Origin: Macrosoma leucophasiata
Taxonomy: Eukaryota > Arthropoda > Insecta > Lepidoptera > Hedylidae
Assembly: GCA_036365455.1 (NCBI GenBank)
Contig: JAWQUS010000007.1
Coordinates: forward strand, 19,298,001-19,362,000
Length of the DNA stretch: 64,000 nt
Direction: 5' to 3'
Position numbers and translations under genes: made by a program. Below the pieces are notes generated by a model. That model was not told the origin of the DNA. It was given only the letters and a program-made list of their open reading frames with translations, and made no database searches. Below, piece by piece: positions 22,142 through 33,690 of the stretch (position 1 is the first letter of the stretch; each line of letters starts with the position of its first letter).

Positions 22142-22650
22142 GAAAAAGAAGAGAATATGCCAAAATCATCACGCATGCCAGGTGGATTGGTGATCGCAAT
22201 AGCTGTAGTGTTATCGGGGGATGCTGCTGCCCATCTCATGTTATTATCGTTACTACCGCCCTGACTGATTGCACTAGCAGAAGGATTTTCCTCCACTAGA
22301 TGGCGATGAATTGAACTAACCAATGCTAGGAGATAAATAAAATAATTAATCAATAAACAAAGTTCGCTCACACAAATTTGCCAACAGAAGCTAATAAAAA
22401 CAGCAATTTATAAATAATATGAATTCACAGTTTAAGCCATCGAAATTGTAAACTAGATATGAAATAGTGTGAATAGTGTGATTCTTCCAAATTTACCTGA
22501 ACTCTACTAATCTAAAGCGATAGTGTATCGATAAATTATCAATTCCACTGACACGTACGAGTATAAACGGTTGATTTGATTGTCTTCTCTTTAGAAGGTA
22601 ATAGGTACCTATATCTTCAATTCCCAAAACATTCAGATGCCGCACGTTAT
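22142..22650. other. Unannotated stretch
   Basis: Nothing recognised. The open frame on the minus strand (22120-22371) partly derives from the A copy. Confidence 0.4.
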
Positions 22651-22679
22651 TAAAATAAACATAAAAAACAGCTTATCCT

Positions 22680-23060
22680 CGTCCCACAATGCGGCATTTA
22701 ACGTAATCACAGCGCAAACATTAATCGCAAAAAGCATTTTGTTAATGAGGTAAAAAACAACCTGAGTGGATTGTCGCGTCATTACCGCAAGCGTCGATCA
22801 GAGCGGAGGCGGGAGCGGGAGCGGGCGCGGGCACAAAGCGGACAGACTTAATGACACCACGTGAAAAGCCGAGATGAGTTATTTTTGAGTGGAAAAGGCG
22901 AACGTCAAGTATCGCGGTTGTTTTACGTGCGCTGGTGACGTTTTGTTCGAACTAACGAGGTCAATAGTTGAGCGTTCACGGTTCGTGACGCCCTGGTAAC
23001 AACTTCCACGTTTGTTATTCTAAGACCGTCATCACACTGCGCTATTGCTTTTGGCAACGT
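22680..23060. promoter_or_regulatory. Repeat-poor GC-richer segment, possibly regulatory
   Basis: Includes a short purine-rich GGGAGC run at about 22.81 kb, a CCACGTGAA word near 22.86 kb and no open frame. Only weakly supported. Confidence 0.2.
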
Positions 23061-23429
23061 TGAAACTATTTCTGTGTCGTTGGCGCAATCTCGTACTGGC
23101 AAAAATGTACGTTCATAGATAAGCTTCTAGCTGTAACGGCACTCTGAGCACTTTGTAAATGGACTATACCGACCACTTTAGGATTAGGAAATATTTTTAT
23201 GTAGGTACCTTCTAAAATAATAAATATAACATTTTTTTAAATTTACATAGCGATGTCATACTTTATTCTTGTAGATACATTAGGTGTTTTGTATGGTAGA
23301 TGCAAGAATGGCACCAATTCCCAAATTGGTTTTCGAATCTCTACCAGAACTCCCATGACAACAACTTATTTCTAAATGTAACTAGCGTTTACTCGTAGGT
23401 AATAACTATACAGATACATAACAACATGA

Positions 23430-23548
23430 ATCTCAGGTGTGGCAACGCATCTGCATTTTGACCTCCGGTTTTTTGTAGGTGACTATAGGCTGAAGTCATC
23501 ACTAAACATCAACGTGAGCTGCACGCATGTTTGCCACTTTCCTTACAG
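23430..23548 (+). mobile_element. Family A 3' fragment
   Basis: Begins at CAACGCATCTGCATTTTGAC and runs to ATGTTTGCCACTTTCC, without a clear poly-A. 5' truncated. Confidence 0.85.
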
Positions 23549-24534
23549 AAAACTATAACAAATTGTTATCCTTATTCGTTTCGCTGATATACCTAGAAAT
23601 AATATTTTCTGTTTCCCATGCCAGTCAAAGCAACAAGTCGATATCTCATACAATACTCATATCGCGGTTTCTTTCCCACGACACTAAAGCCGCGAACTTT
23701 TTCTTAAAAAAGTCACGTCAACCTTCAAACGAGGAGCGAGCATCAACCGTTTCATATCGCATATCGCCCGCACAAACGCATCTCGGTTTTCGTTCGAAGA
23801 AATAATTATAAAAAAAACCGTGGCATAAGGTTGATCAGACGCACCGATAACGCTTGTGCTACCGTTTACGCTCTCTTTGTTCGAGATAATAATAAAAACT
23901 CAAACAATGAGGGCAGAACAAGACCCGAGTCGTTGCCTCAAACACGCCCCACTTCAGATAAAAAAAATATTAGGCGTAGTGGACTCGTTTCTCTTATTAC
24001 GTTCCCATGCTTGTTGACGTAACAATATTCAGGATAATACATGGTTTTTTTAGAATACTACATTGTAAATGAGTCGGAGAGTCTTCATCTTCATACTTCA
24101 GATTGATTACCATTGAATTGATATGCGTTTATACCTAGAGGAGTTCTTGAGCTCAATGTGAGCAGAAAAAAGAAAAAAATTAAGGTCGCTCATAAAAATC
24201 ACCCTATAACTTTGACAAATACGCTACCAAGGTATCGTGAAACGTCAAAATTGGTAAAATTTTGTGTACAATTGTTCAGCACACTATCTTTCAACTTCAG
24301 TTGACATGGAAATTCATGGTAACACTTTTTATCGTACTTTATATAAGACTTAATTCTTCGTAATTAATTGGTCGTAGAAGCAGGGTGCTTGTGTTTTACC
24401 TATCCTTGTTAGTAGATTTCCTTTATTAAAAAACTTAATATGGTTTAACTGAATCGCATGATTCAAAAGCTTTGTATTTAACCTCTTATGATATAAACTC
24501 AAAATTAGTAAGTGTATTGTTCTTTTATCCCAAA
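23549..24534. other. Unannotated stretch
   Basis: No gene recognised. Plus frames at 23527-23805 and 23831-24022 lack domain features. Confidence 0.4.
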
Positions 24535-24660
24535 ACGACGTATTTTTATGCGTACATTCAAGCATACATGCGAACACCCACGATTCACCAGAATGTTTTT
24601 GTCCCACGATTTAAGTGAGAAACCTGTTGACATCGCTCGATACATTACCAACTCCGAGGG
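24535..24660 (-). mobile_element. Family C fragment
   Basis: CATTCAAGCATACATGCGAA, CACCCACGATTCACC and a diverged ATCGCTCGATACATTACCAA correspond to the 3' half of family C in reverse. Confidence 0.65.
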
Positions 24661-26038
24661 CCAATCATCAAACGATTTGGCTGACTTACTGAAGCAAGAC
24701 AAGGTCACATACTGATCCTTCCCAAAATATGCCCGTTTAATTTGCAACTTCCATTTAACACTGATTGTGCCAAGAAGTAAGCCAAGGATACACACATGTT
24801 TCTAAGTACTCGCATAAAGGCACTTAAATTTAAAATCACATGAAACGTGAACTAACACAAGGGCAGTAAGTACAATCGAGAAAAAAAAATATACAAATAG
24901 AAGGAATATCGGTACCAACAAGAAGAATGTTTATTTTTTTATTCTTCTTCTAGTCTTGTATAATTCTCTTACGAAGAAACTAAAAAAGTACGATCTAAAA
25001 ATATGAAGAAAAAAAAACACAGAGTAAAATTAGCTACCTTGTCGCCTTTATCTCATGGCATTGGGATTAACGCGTGTGCAGTTAACGTTAGTGTTTCTCT
25101 GGTCGCGTTAGTGCTATAATAAAGTAATTCACAACCAAAGGTGTCGTAATGTTGGATTTAGCAAATTTTATAAAAAAACTTTATGAATCTATTTATTTTG
25201 TCTGTAGAGCAAAAGTAGGTATTTAAGAGCATTTAATAACAGTACTGAAACTTTTATGAATCAGTAACTAAATTCAAAAATTTGGTGCCAAGTTTAATTC
25301 GTATGCTAATCATATCGGACTGCAAACACCGTCAATTACAAATGGTCATCCATATTAATTTTTGCTAACTCGCATTCGTACGAAAAAAATATTCAAAAAA
25401 ACTTTTGGACTCCGACTGTACCAGTGCGCACCTGGGTCGCCGGGGTCTCTTATTCAAATGCAAATCAAACGTTCCATTTTTAAAATCTACCATCTCGGCA
25501 CTCCTTGCTTCCGGAACGACTTATGTCCAATCGCTACCAACGCGATATGGAAGGTGTAACCGAAAGTAAACTTTATGTGTATAAGGGGATACGATGTTTT
25601 ATAATGCTTGCACAAAGGAGATATGACTTTTGAGTGATTGTATGATATGTCGTATGGGACCTTTTCGGGCAAATTTCGAGTGCCCAGGTGTGTTCCCGAT
25701 CCGGTTAAGGGAAGCGTCCTTGTTAGGGATTCTCGTATAAAATCGTTTAATGGTTTGTTTTTAATTTCATTTTTATGTTTTGCGACGTGAGGAATTGAAT
25801 TATTGCTAATAAAAGACAAACATAAAAGTTAAGTCGATATTATTTAATGTCCCGCTTCAGTAAAAATATAAAAGTAGGTAGAGCTAATAAACATCGTTTT
25901 CATTGAGTACATGTTTGATGTTTATTCGACAATCATGATCAGACGATCACGTAATAACAATGTTTATTTAATAATGTTACCCAATTAAAAAAGGTTTTTC
26001 ATAATTTATTAGCTATTCATACTTTATCATATACCTAT
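24661..26038. other. Unannotated stretch
   Basis: No gene or repeat recognised. Overlapping short frames around 25.36-25.82 kb on both strands look accidental. Confidence 0.4.
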
Positions 26039-26345
26039 GGATAAAACCCACGGAATTAAAAAAATTGGTACAGACCTCAACAATAAATATTGCACATTGA
26101 GCTTAGGGAGGAGACTTCGGCTTATTTCGACTCTGTAGAGCGTTATCTCATTCGCACCGTACCTATTTGACATTTGCCGACCATTTTGATTAAGTTTTGA
26201 CCAATACCGGACTGCCAGTGCTTACGTATGGTGTAAGTATGCAGAGATAACGCTCTACGAAATCGAAACGAGCCGATCGTCTCTTTCGTAGGCTCGATGT
26301 GCAATATTAATTGTTGAGTACTATACCTATTCCGTGGATAATCCC
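26039..26345 (+). mobile_element. MITE family M, copy 1, long inverted-repeat arms
   Basis: CTCAACAATAAATATTGCAC at the left is mirrored by GTGCAATATTAATTGTTGAG at the right. The arms go on through GTAGAGCGTTATCTC/GAGATAACGCTCTAC and outward to CCACGGAAT/ATTCCGTGG. The interior matches the 50.5-kb copy in reverse orientation. No coding capacity. The outer boundary is uncertain because the pairing extends beyond the likely terminus. Confidence 0.85.
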
Positions 26346-26473
26346 GTACACATGATCAGTCACAAGGTGCGTGATAAATATCAGTTTGATACTGCTTTAA
26401 GTGTCTCCAAGGAGATTATTGCACATGTAGAGCAGATTTTTTTTTATCTGACGTAGGTGGCAAACATATTTAT
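26346..26473. other. Spacer
   Basis: AT-rich, nothing recognised. Confidence 0.4.
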
Positions 26474-26756
26474 ACTGGTGGTAGATCTCCAGTGACGGAG
26501 CTCGCGGGGGTAGGCACCACTGCATTACCTAATATACTTGCCGCCAAATGGTATTGTTCAGCACTATCGTGTTCCGGTCAGGATGTAATGTACAGCCCTG
26601 TAATTTCTGGCACAGAGGCATACCAACTTAGGCCTCAGGAGTAACGCATCTGCATGTTGACCTTGGTCTTAGTGTGGGTGTCTATATGCTGCAGTCATCA
26701 TTTAACATCAATGTGAACTGCATGCTTGTTTGCCACTTCCAATACATAAAAAAAAA
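26474..26756 (+). mobile_element. Family A full-length copy
   Basis: ACTGGTGGTAGATCTCCAGT start, CACTATCGTGTTCCGGTCAG, and poly-A after ACTTCCAATACAT. About 280 bp with few indels. Confidence 0.93.
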
Positions 26757-26767
26757 CAATCATGGAT

Positions 26768-26889
26768 GTTTAGTGAACACTACAGCCTATAGACATCTAC
26801 ACGAAATCCAGAGGTCAAAATGCAAATGCATTGCCACTCCTGAAACCTTAGTTTTCATGTCTCTGTGATAGTTATCACGGGGCCATACA
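26768..26889 (-). mobile_element. Family A fragment, opposite orientation
   Basis: CTACAGCCTATAGACATCTA, CAAATGCATTGCCACTCCTG and ATCACGGGGCCATAC. It faces the preceding copy, forming an inverted pair only 11 bp apart. It is more diverged than its neighbour. Confidence 0.8.
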
Positions 26890-27590
26890 AATGTCTTCTG
26901 AAGACAATAATTGGTCAGAAAATGGACCTTGTTACCAAACAAACAATAGTGAAGTTACGAAACTAAGATAGGACAGAGAATATGTAATAATACTACGTAT
27001 AGAATGGACACTTCGACGTCCCGCCCGATTTGCTCATATCACTCAACCCCTTCCCCTCTTATGGGCAACGGTTGGTATTTTGTTCGTGCTACGCACACAG
27101 GTGCGCGTGTAAATACACGTCACTGATTGATGTCTCTGTAATAGAAACCAAATTAAGCGTTTGTACGGAATTTCGGCGGAGTGTCCACGGTGTGGATTGG
27201 TCTAAGCATTTTTATGTACCTACATTTATCTGAACATCGAAAGTGAACGCAGAAGTCCAAAAAGTACGAAATTGCAAAAGGGTGTAATCTGATCAGAAAA
27301 AAATACAGGTCTAACCTCTGGTATTATAACTATGCCATTTTTTAAGCATACTATTTAATTAATTGTTAGATAGATTTTTCATAGTCATCATAACAATTGC
27401 ATTACACAATTCTTTCAAAGAGTCACGATAATTAGGTTATGTCTCTAATAGCTGAAATAAAACAATATTCAGGTTCAGTTCAGCTACTTGTATTTTAAAA
27501 TTAAAATAAAATCAACCTTCAAGTTTAAAATATTATTTTTGAACAGAGGGGCTTTTTTCAGAGCACCTTAAGTTCCGAAAAATATAGATA
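26890..27590. other. Unannotated stretch
   Basis: Nothing recognised. Confidence 0.4.
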
Positions 27591-27768
27591 TAATTATTAA
27601 AATTCACCACTTCCTAATAGGACTTCATTCAGAAACGCACAGACAGCGTGGCACCGATTATCCCGGGCACATTCCACAAATATTGGATCCAATATTTCAT
27701 CCTTTACAAAGAATAGGATAGTGCTGGACTAAACGTTTGTTATAATGTGCAATTCCGGATTCGACTCA

Positions 27769-28056
27769 TATTTTTTTTTATGTAATGGAAGTGGCAAACA
27801 AGCATTCAGTTCACATTGATGTTAAGTGATGACTGCCGCCTTTAGACACCCACATAAAGACCAAGGTCAAGATGCATATGCGTTACCATTCCTGAGGCCT
27901 AAGGTGTTATGCCTCTGTTCCGGAAATTACAGGGCCGTACATTACCACCTGACCGGAACACGATAGTGCTGAACACTACCATTTAGCGGCAAGTATATTA
28001 GGTAATGCGGTGGTACCTATGCCCGCGAGCTCCGTCACTGGAGCTCTACCACCAGT
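27769..28056 (-). mobile_element. Family A full-length copy
   Basis: T-run, then ATGTAATGGAAGTGGCAAAC, through GAGCTCTACCACCAGT. It is absent from the matching site in duplication copy 2, so it inserted after the duplication. Confidence 0.95.
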
Positions 28057-28078
28057 AAAAGTTAATAAGAGCAAAACA

Positions 28079-28130
28079 ATAATTGATAAGAGTTGTAAAT
28101 CGCTAGATTTACAACTATTATCAATTATTA
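28079..28130. repeat. Hairpin of about 23 bp inside duplication copy 1
   Basis: ATAATTGATAAGAGTTGTAA mirrored by TTACAACTATTATCAATTAT with one mismatch, around CGCTAG. It is absent from duplication copy 2. Confidence 0.8.
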
Positions 28131-28462
28131 TGAGAATAAATAAAAATAATCGACTTTGCTTTCACATTAATTGATTTTCAAATCAAAGAGGACAACACAA
28201 AAGAGTAGGTAGACATACTATTGGGAAATGATAGATTCTCCTAATTTATGTACGCTAACACAAGAAGTTTAATTTCAAAGTTCATCAATTTAGCTGAATA
28301 TTTTTTTTAAGTCACCGAATACTAAATTGATTAATATTCGTCTACACCTGTATCATATTCCAAATTTGAAACCACCTAAACAAGTTAACTTTTAAGTAAG
28401 TACTAAATTAGAGGGGACTGTAAGATAACTCTGAGTCCTTAAAAAATAAGACATACCTATAG

Positions 28463-28800
28463 CACTTCTAGAAGACCTCACACAGAAACTGACAGACGGC
28501 GTGGAACCAATAATCGCGGGTACATTCCACAAATGTTGGATCCAATATCTCAATTTATACACAGTCTATTGGAGTAAACATTTGTTCCAATATACCTTTC
28601 CGGACTCGACCCATAATTGATGAGAGTCATAAATATGGTAACAATAAAAAGTATTGACTTTGTTTTCGCATTCCTAAAACACAAAAGGGACGACGCAAAG
28701 GAGTAGACGTGTTAATTTGAAAAATGATGTATGCCTCTAATAGATTGCTGCTAACACAAGATGTCTCAATTTCAACGGTCATCAAAAAATAAGATTCAAG
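28463..28800. repeat. Segmental duplication, copy 2 (uninterrupted)
   Basis: GGCGTGGAACCAATAATCGC, TTCCACAAATGTTGGATCCA, TCCGGACTCGACCCAT, then directly TATTGACTTTGTTTTCGCAT. This is the pre-insertion form of the locus. Confidence 0.8.
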
Positions 28801-28811
28801 GACATTTTTTA

Positions 28812-29103
28812 ACTGGTGGTAGAGCTCCAGTGACGGAGCTCGCGGGCGTAGGCACCACCGCATTACCTAATATACTGTGTAATGGTAGTGTTCAGCACTA
28901 TCGTGTTCCGGTCATACTGGTACCGGTGGTACTGTACGGCCCTGTAATTTCCGGCACAGAGGCATAACACCTTAGGCCTCAGGAGTGGTAACGCATCTGC
29001 ATTTTGACCTCGGTCTTTATGTGGGTGTCTATAGGCTGCAGTCATCACTTACCATCAATTTGAACTGCATGCTTGTTTGCCACTTCCATAACATAAAAAA
29101 AAA
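28812..29103 (+). mobile_element. Family A full-length copy with small insertion
   Basis: ACTGGTGGTAGAGCTCCAGT start and ACATAAAAAAAAA end. An extra ACTGGTACCGGTGG near 28917 looks like a local duplication with a palindrome. Confidence 0.94.
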
Positions 29104-29284
29104 TTGATTTAGGTACATGATTAGCATATTTATACCTTTTAGTTTTTGGGGAAGGATACATAACAGTCTAGATCTATGAAAATTTGCACTACTAAGTAAT
29201 TACTTTTCCTGACATTGTTATTTTTTGTCCTTAATATTTTAATAATAGTTACCTTAAACACTCCTGATAAATATTTTATTTTTT

Positions 29285-29590
29285 ACTAGCTGTGGCCGCG
29301 ACTTCGTCCGCGTGAGAATGTATGATTGTTCAGTATCTACCCAGACGAAGACGTGAGCGCAGCTAGTATAAAGTAGCTTAAGTTACTCCTTATTACATCA
29401 GCTATCTGCCAGTGAAAGTCCCGTCAAAATCGGTCCAGCCGTTCCCAAGATTAGCCCCGCCAAACAGACAGACAGACAGACAAATGTTGTTTTGGTATAT
29501 GTAATGTGTATACATATTAAGCATTTAGTAAAAAGCGGTTATTTTTATATTACAAACAAACTCTCCAATTTTATTTATTTGTATAGATTT
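29285..29590 (+). mobile_element. Dispersed repeat B, monomeric copy
   Basis: ACTAGCTGTGGCCGCGACTT head, complement AGACGAAGACGTGAGCGCAG (decayed), TTATTACATCAGCTATCTGC, AGATTAGCCCCGCCAAACAG, GACA run and ATTTATTTGTATAGAT end. It defines the intact order used to interpret the 14.4-kb dimer. Confidence 0.75.
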
Positions 29591-30140
29591 ATATTTTTCA
29601 TGAGAGGAAAACTATCAATCAAATATTAGTGATCACGTTATGGAAGGGTTTGCTCATATAGCTATAACCATTATAAATTCAATGCCCAAAGAAGAATCTC
29701 GAATGTAGTTTGAACATCCATCTCTCGCCACGCAAATCACAGATATCAAATAAGTCACAAAAAATGGAGACGGCCCGGCCACACAAAGGGCTCTCGTAGT
29801 TCGCCAATAATAATAGTTAATAGTTTTCTCAAGTTCTATACAAAAATGATTTAGTGCGCTCAAAAGTCAGGCAGTAAATCAAAGAACTATCTCGAAACGA
29901 GTCGTCCAGTACTCGCTATAATCATAACTAAAGGCGGTTATACACGAGTAATTATATTTACCGTCTCAGCGCGGCAGCGGAAGGAAAAATAACGTGACAT
30001 ACAATAACTCAACGTAAATTTTAAACAGGTTTAATGTAGACATTTGAAGTAGTTTGAATGATACAGCTTGCTTACTATGAGGCCATATTTAAATCAAGTT
30101 CTCATAAGTCTTCTTCTTAGAACTTGAAAATTTATTCCAT
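29591..30140. other. Unannotated stretch
   Basis: Nothing recognised. Confidence 0.4.
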
Positions 30141-30340
30141 ACTAGCTGATCCGAATGAAATGAGTGACAATTTACTATTAAATTTTTTTCATACATTTCT
30201 TTATATTTTCTTACCATATGCACTTCCTTGAAATTCTACAAATATTTCAAAATTAAAATAAGTCAAATCGGTCTAACCATTCACGAGTTTTAGTGGGACT
30301 AACTAGGATCATTTTATTTTTATCTAAAGATATTACTGGA
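30141..30340 (+). mobile_element. Diverged E-like dispersed repeat
   Basis: ACTAGCTGATCCGAATGAAA start, CACGAGTTTTAGTGGGACTA end region, as in the 8.89-kb copy. The middle is too diverged to align by eye. Confidence 0.45.
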
Positions 30341-31072
30341 AACATATTTAATTAAAAAAAAATGGATAAAATAAGATTCTGTTCAGCATGCAGATTCATC
30401 CCTGTAAATTCTACTATGAAAAACTTCGGACTGAAATAATTATAAAGTCACTGCAGCCTGCGCGTCTTCAAGGTTCTTAGTACAACCACGAATTTATTAC
30501 CAGTATGATGACCATGTAGCATCACTATCACTCTGCTAGTAATGTGTGTAGGCAAAATTCTAATATTTGCTGTGGAGTGACATCCCGACGAATGGTGCCA
30601 AAAATGGTCCGTGTACAAGCGCCTTTACGTCACGTGCTCATTATTTCAAGTTAACTTCAGGCTCATTCTGTTTTTAAATAAATAAATTTTATTACGCCAC
30701 CCATCATAAAGGAAATAAAACATATAATGGCGGCGGGGCAGAAGTCAACTCGCCGTGAATGTCATTCCAGGATTGACGTTTACTGTCGATGAAATTTAAG
30801 TTACTGTTAATACCATGAGCCATGGTGTTTCCTCATTACGACTCCGACATCCTATTTATTGCTTGTCAAATATTCAAAATTACGTAAATTTTGAAGCTTG
30901 AACTTGAACCTTGTGCGGCCAGATTATCGCTGTAAATTGATTTTACTCCTGTAAGTCTTGTTCTGCAAATCACACGTTCCTGTAGGTATAACACAAATCT
31001 TCTATTGACGATCAAATATATTTTTTTATGCTGGGTAATGTAGAAGTATTGTTTTTGCATTTGATAATCAAA
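30341..31072. other. Unannotated stretch
   Basis: Nothing recognised. A 90-codon minus frame at 30866-31138 overlaps the hairpin and has no domain. Confidence 0.4.
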
Positions 31073-31100
31073 AGGAAGCTTCGGTACTCCGAAGCTTCCT
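31073..31100. repeat. Perfect 12-bp hairpin, 4-base loop
   Basis: AGGAAGCTTCGG, TACT, CCGAAGCTTCCT. Confidence 0.85.
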
Positions 31101-31964
31101 ACCTCAGCAGCGTTAATTTTACACAACATAGTAAACAATACTCGTATATTTGTTCCGTGACTTTTGAAAATCGTTTAAGTTATCACATTGTATACAGTAC
31201 ATTGTTCGGTTGACTGACTGCACTAGTGGAAGAATTCTGTTCCGGTAGAAGAAAATTCATCCCCTAGTGGGGCGTGAGGTCGTCACGACCCGACCTGCCC
31301 AGCCCAGTATTAGGCGTCTATAACTCAATAAATTTAATAAGGTTCATTCAAAATCAGAAGAACTATGTATATGTACCATAATTTTGACGATAGTTTGAGG
31401 CACTAAAAAAACTGTGCGTATACACCCATACCTAAAAGATTGCCGGTATATTAACAAAGAGCCTGTAGGTACATTAATTTTATGTTTTATTTCGCCTGTC
31501 AAGTTATTGACACGAGTCCTAATGTGATGAAGCGATGTGCGCACACGCACCAATTTTGTACAGTCGTTCGCAATCTGTAATATTTATCTTCAGTCTCTCT
31601 CTACATTATATTTATGTACATATTATATATACCCGGTTACAAATAATTTATACATTGCAGTTACTATTTGAACGCATTTTATCTTAAGATGAAAACATTC
31701 TGAACTATCTTCTAACTTAATAACATAGGTGTCGTCCAAGTAAGGTGGGGGATAATAGATAGTTATTTAAGCTATAAATATTACCTTCGTAATCATCCCC
31801 GATAAAACTTGAATATGTAGGTGAACAATAATGTCATGTCAAGTAATTTGAACTGAAAATTAAAAATTCATGAACCCATTATCGAATTCAAAGCTGTTTT
31901 GCAATACACTAGTGCACATATACGCCACGAAACACATAATAATATCGTATCGTTTTAATCAGGA
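31101..31964. other. Unannotated stretch
   Basis: Nothing recognised. Confidence 0.4.
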
Positions 31965-31976
31965 TATAAAATTATG

Positions 31977-32331
31977 AAGAAGCGCGCATGGCCCCGCGGC
32001 TGGTCTAGATCGCAAGTAATCTACTCGGTTAAGCGATCCGAGCGCGGTCGGTGTGTGATGGGTGACCGCTAGTGGCAAATTAACATGCGCGTTTCCATGC
32101 TTCGGAGGGCACGTTAAGCCTTCGGTCCCGGTTTCTATTGATAGATAGTAGTCGCTAAACCTTGTCGGAGGCCTTATGGGCGGTTTTAAAATAGCCGACA
32201 GCGGGTTGGCCACTAACCTGTATCTCCATCAACCCGCATTGAAGCAGCGTGGTAAAGTAAGCTCCAGGCCTCGCCCCAATAAGGGGAGAGACTCGTACCC
32301 AGCAGTGTGACGTATCAAGTGTTGCCATTAT
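31977..32331 (+). mobile_element. 5S-derived SINE (family R), full length with 12-bp TSD
   Basis: The head carries 5S-rRNA-like internal promoter pieces: GGTTAAGCGATC (box A region) and GATGGGTGACCGC (box C, 32057-32069). The body has CTTCGGAGGGCACGTTAAGC and CCGACAGCGGGTTGGCCACT. The tail has GAGACTCGTACCCAGCAGTG. Perfect duplications TATAAAATTATG lie at 31965-31976 and 32332-32343, marking a recent insertion. It has no coding capacity and presumably relies on a LINE reverse transcriptase. Confidence 0.93.
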
Positions 32332-32343
32332 TATAAAATTATG

Positions 32344-33233
32344 CATGTTATATAAATTAATAATCTAATTCGTAAAATTCATGAATTAGTAAGAAACGAG
32401 TTTCATTGAAAGTATGTCAGGCTGAATGATTCAATAGGTTGTAGAAAATTAAAAGACCATTTTTTGAAGCGTTCAGATGTATTAAAGTAACCCTAAATTC
32501 GATTACGGATAATTTCTCAACAAGAGCTTTTATAAAAGGTATATCATACTCGAAAACATCTCAGCGAATTTCAATTACATATCCTAATGTAAATAAAAAA
32601 GCGGTTACCACTCGAAACTCCATCCAAGCAAATTAAATTCATACACGAAAAGTAATAACAGTGGGCTTCAAAAGGCCTCGACTGTCCGTGCGGAGCTTTC
32701 CTTTTAATTAGACTCTAAGTACTCGTTAAAAAACAAGATCTTCCCGAACAGACAAAGCGCGTACTGCGAACAAACACTGCGAATGTAAAAAAACGTTGGA
32801 TAAATAAGTGGAAAAATACAGGTAAGTCCAAGAGGGGTTTTTGTACGGTCCGGCCGGCCACTTAGGTCATCCTGCGAAATAAAGGCCCAAGTTTTTTTAT
32901 ATCGCTTTTAAATGCGAGCCCCGTACGTCCAGTCGGACCCACCTCATCCCCTTCTACGATAATATGAAAGGAAACAAACGAAAGAAAATGTTTCCGAGCG
33001 CCCCGTTCACTTTTATTGAACGGTCTTGTACGTAGTTTCGATTGCAAATAGTTCGTGTAATTCAGTTAGCTGACGCTGCGATACGAATGAATACATAACA
33101 CTGGAAAACTGTCTGCCGGACTAGAGTTTTGTGAAAAGCGTAAATGTAAAATCAAAGGACAATTTCAGACTATCGTTTTCAATGTTATTATAGAATACAC
33201 AGTAAGATTACAACTAGTAAGTTTTTGAAGTTT
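32344..33233. other. Unannotated stretch, GC-richer in places
   Basis: Nothing recognised as a gene. The block 32.64-33.06 kb is repeat-poor and could hold a regulatory element, but the evidence is compositional only. Confidence 0.35.
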
Positions 33234-33450
33234 GACGACCCGGTTAGTCCAGCGGTGTGAGATGACCGTTTGATTCGAAGGGTTGCGGGTTCGATCCCCG
33301 CACCGGGACAAATATTTGTATGGCCTGCAGATATTTGTTTCGGGTCTGGGTGTTTGTGTATGTGTTGTTTGTGTACAACGGCACCCACGACACAGGTTTA
33401 TACCTACTGTGGGGCTGTGAGTGTAAGCGTATTTTATTTATTTTATTTTT
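33234..33450 (+). mobile_element. tRNA-derived SINE (family S), full length
   Basis: The A box TAGTCCAGCGG and B box GGTTCGATCCC both fit Pol III consensus inside GACGACCCGGTTAG...GCACCGGGAC. The non-tRNA body has TTTCGGGTCTGGGTGTTTGT and CGACACAGGTTTATACC. It ends GTGTAAGCGTATTTTATTTA in a T/A-rich tail. It resembles tRNA-derived SINEs known from noctuid moths. Confidence 0.93.
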
Positions 33451-33459
33451 TATTATATT

Positions 33460-33690
33460 ACTAGCCGCCCCGACGAACTTCGTATCCCCGTAGAGGTATA
33501 AAAAATTAAATGTCCAGAAAATCGAACAAAAATATTTGGTGACAATCACTCTTACCATTTAGGGTATTAAAATATACTAGGTATTACGGATTCTCATACC
33601 TACCAAACATACACACAAAATTTTATACTGATCGGTTAAGCCGTTTTGGAGGACTATTTTTACAAACACGAGAATTTCATATATTAGATA
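33460..33690 (+). mobile_element. Dispersed repeat E copy
   Basis: ACTAGCCGCCCCGACGAACT start, TCGGTTAAGCCGTTTTGGAG, and AAACACGAGAATTTCATATA end. It abuts the S-element tail. Confidence 0.6.

Larger units (their letters stand above)
27608..28310. repeat. Segmental duplication, copy 1 (interrupted)
   Basis: AGCGTGGCACCGATTATCCC, TTCCACAAATATTGGATCCA and TCCGGATTCGACTCAT align with 28463 onward. After the inserted family A copy and hairpin the homology resumes with ATCGACTTTGCTTTCACATT and CTAACACAAGAAGTTTAATT. Confidence 0.8.
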
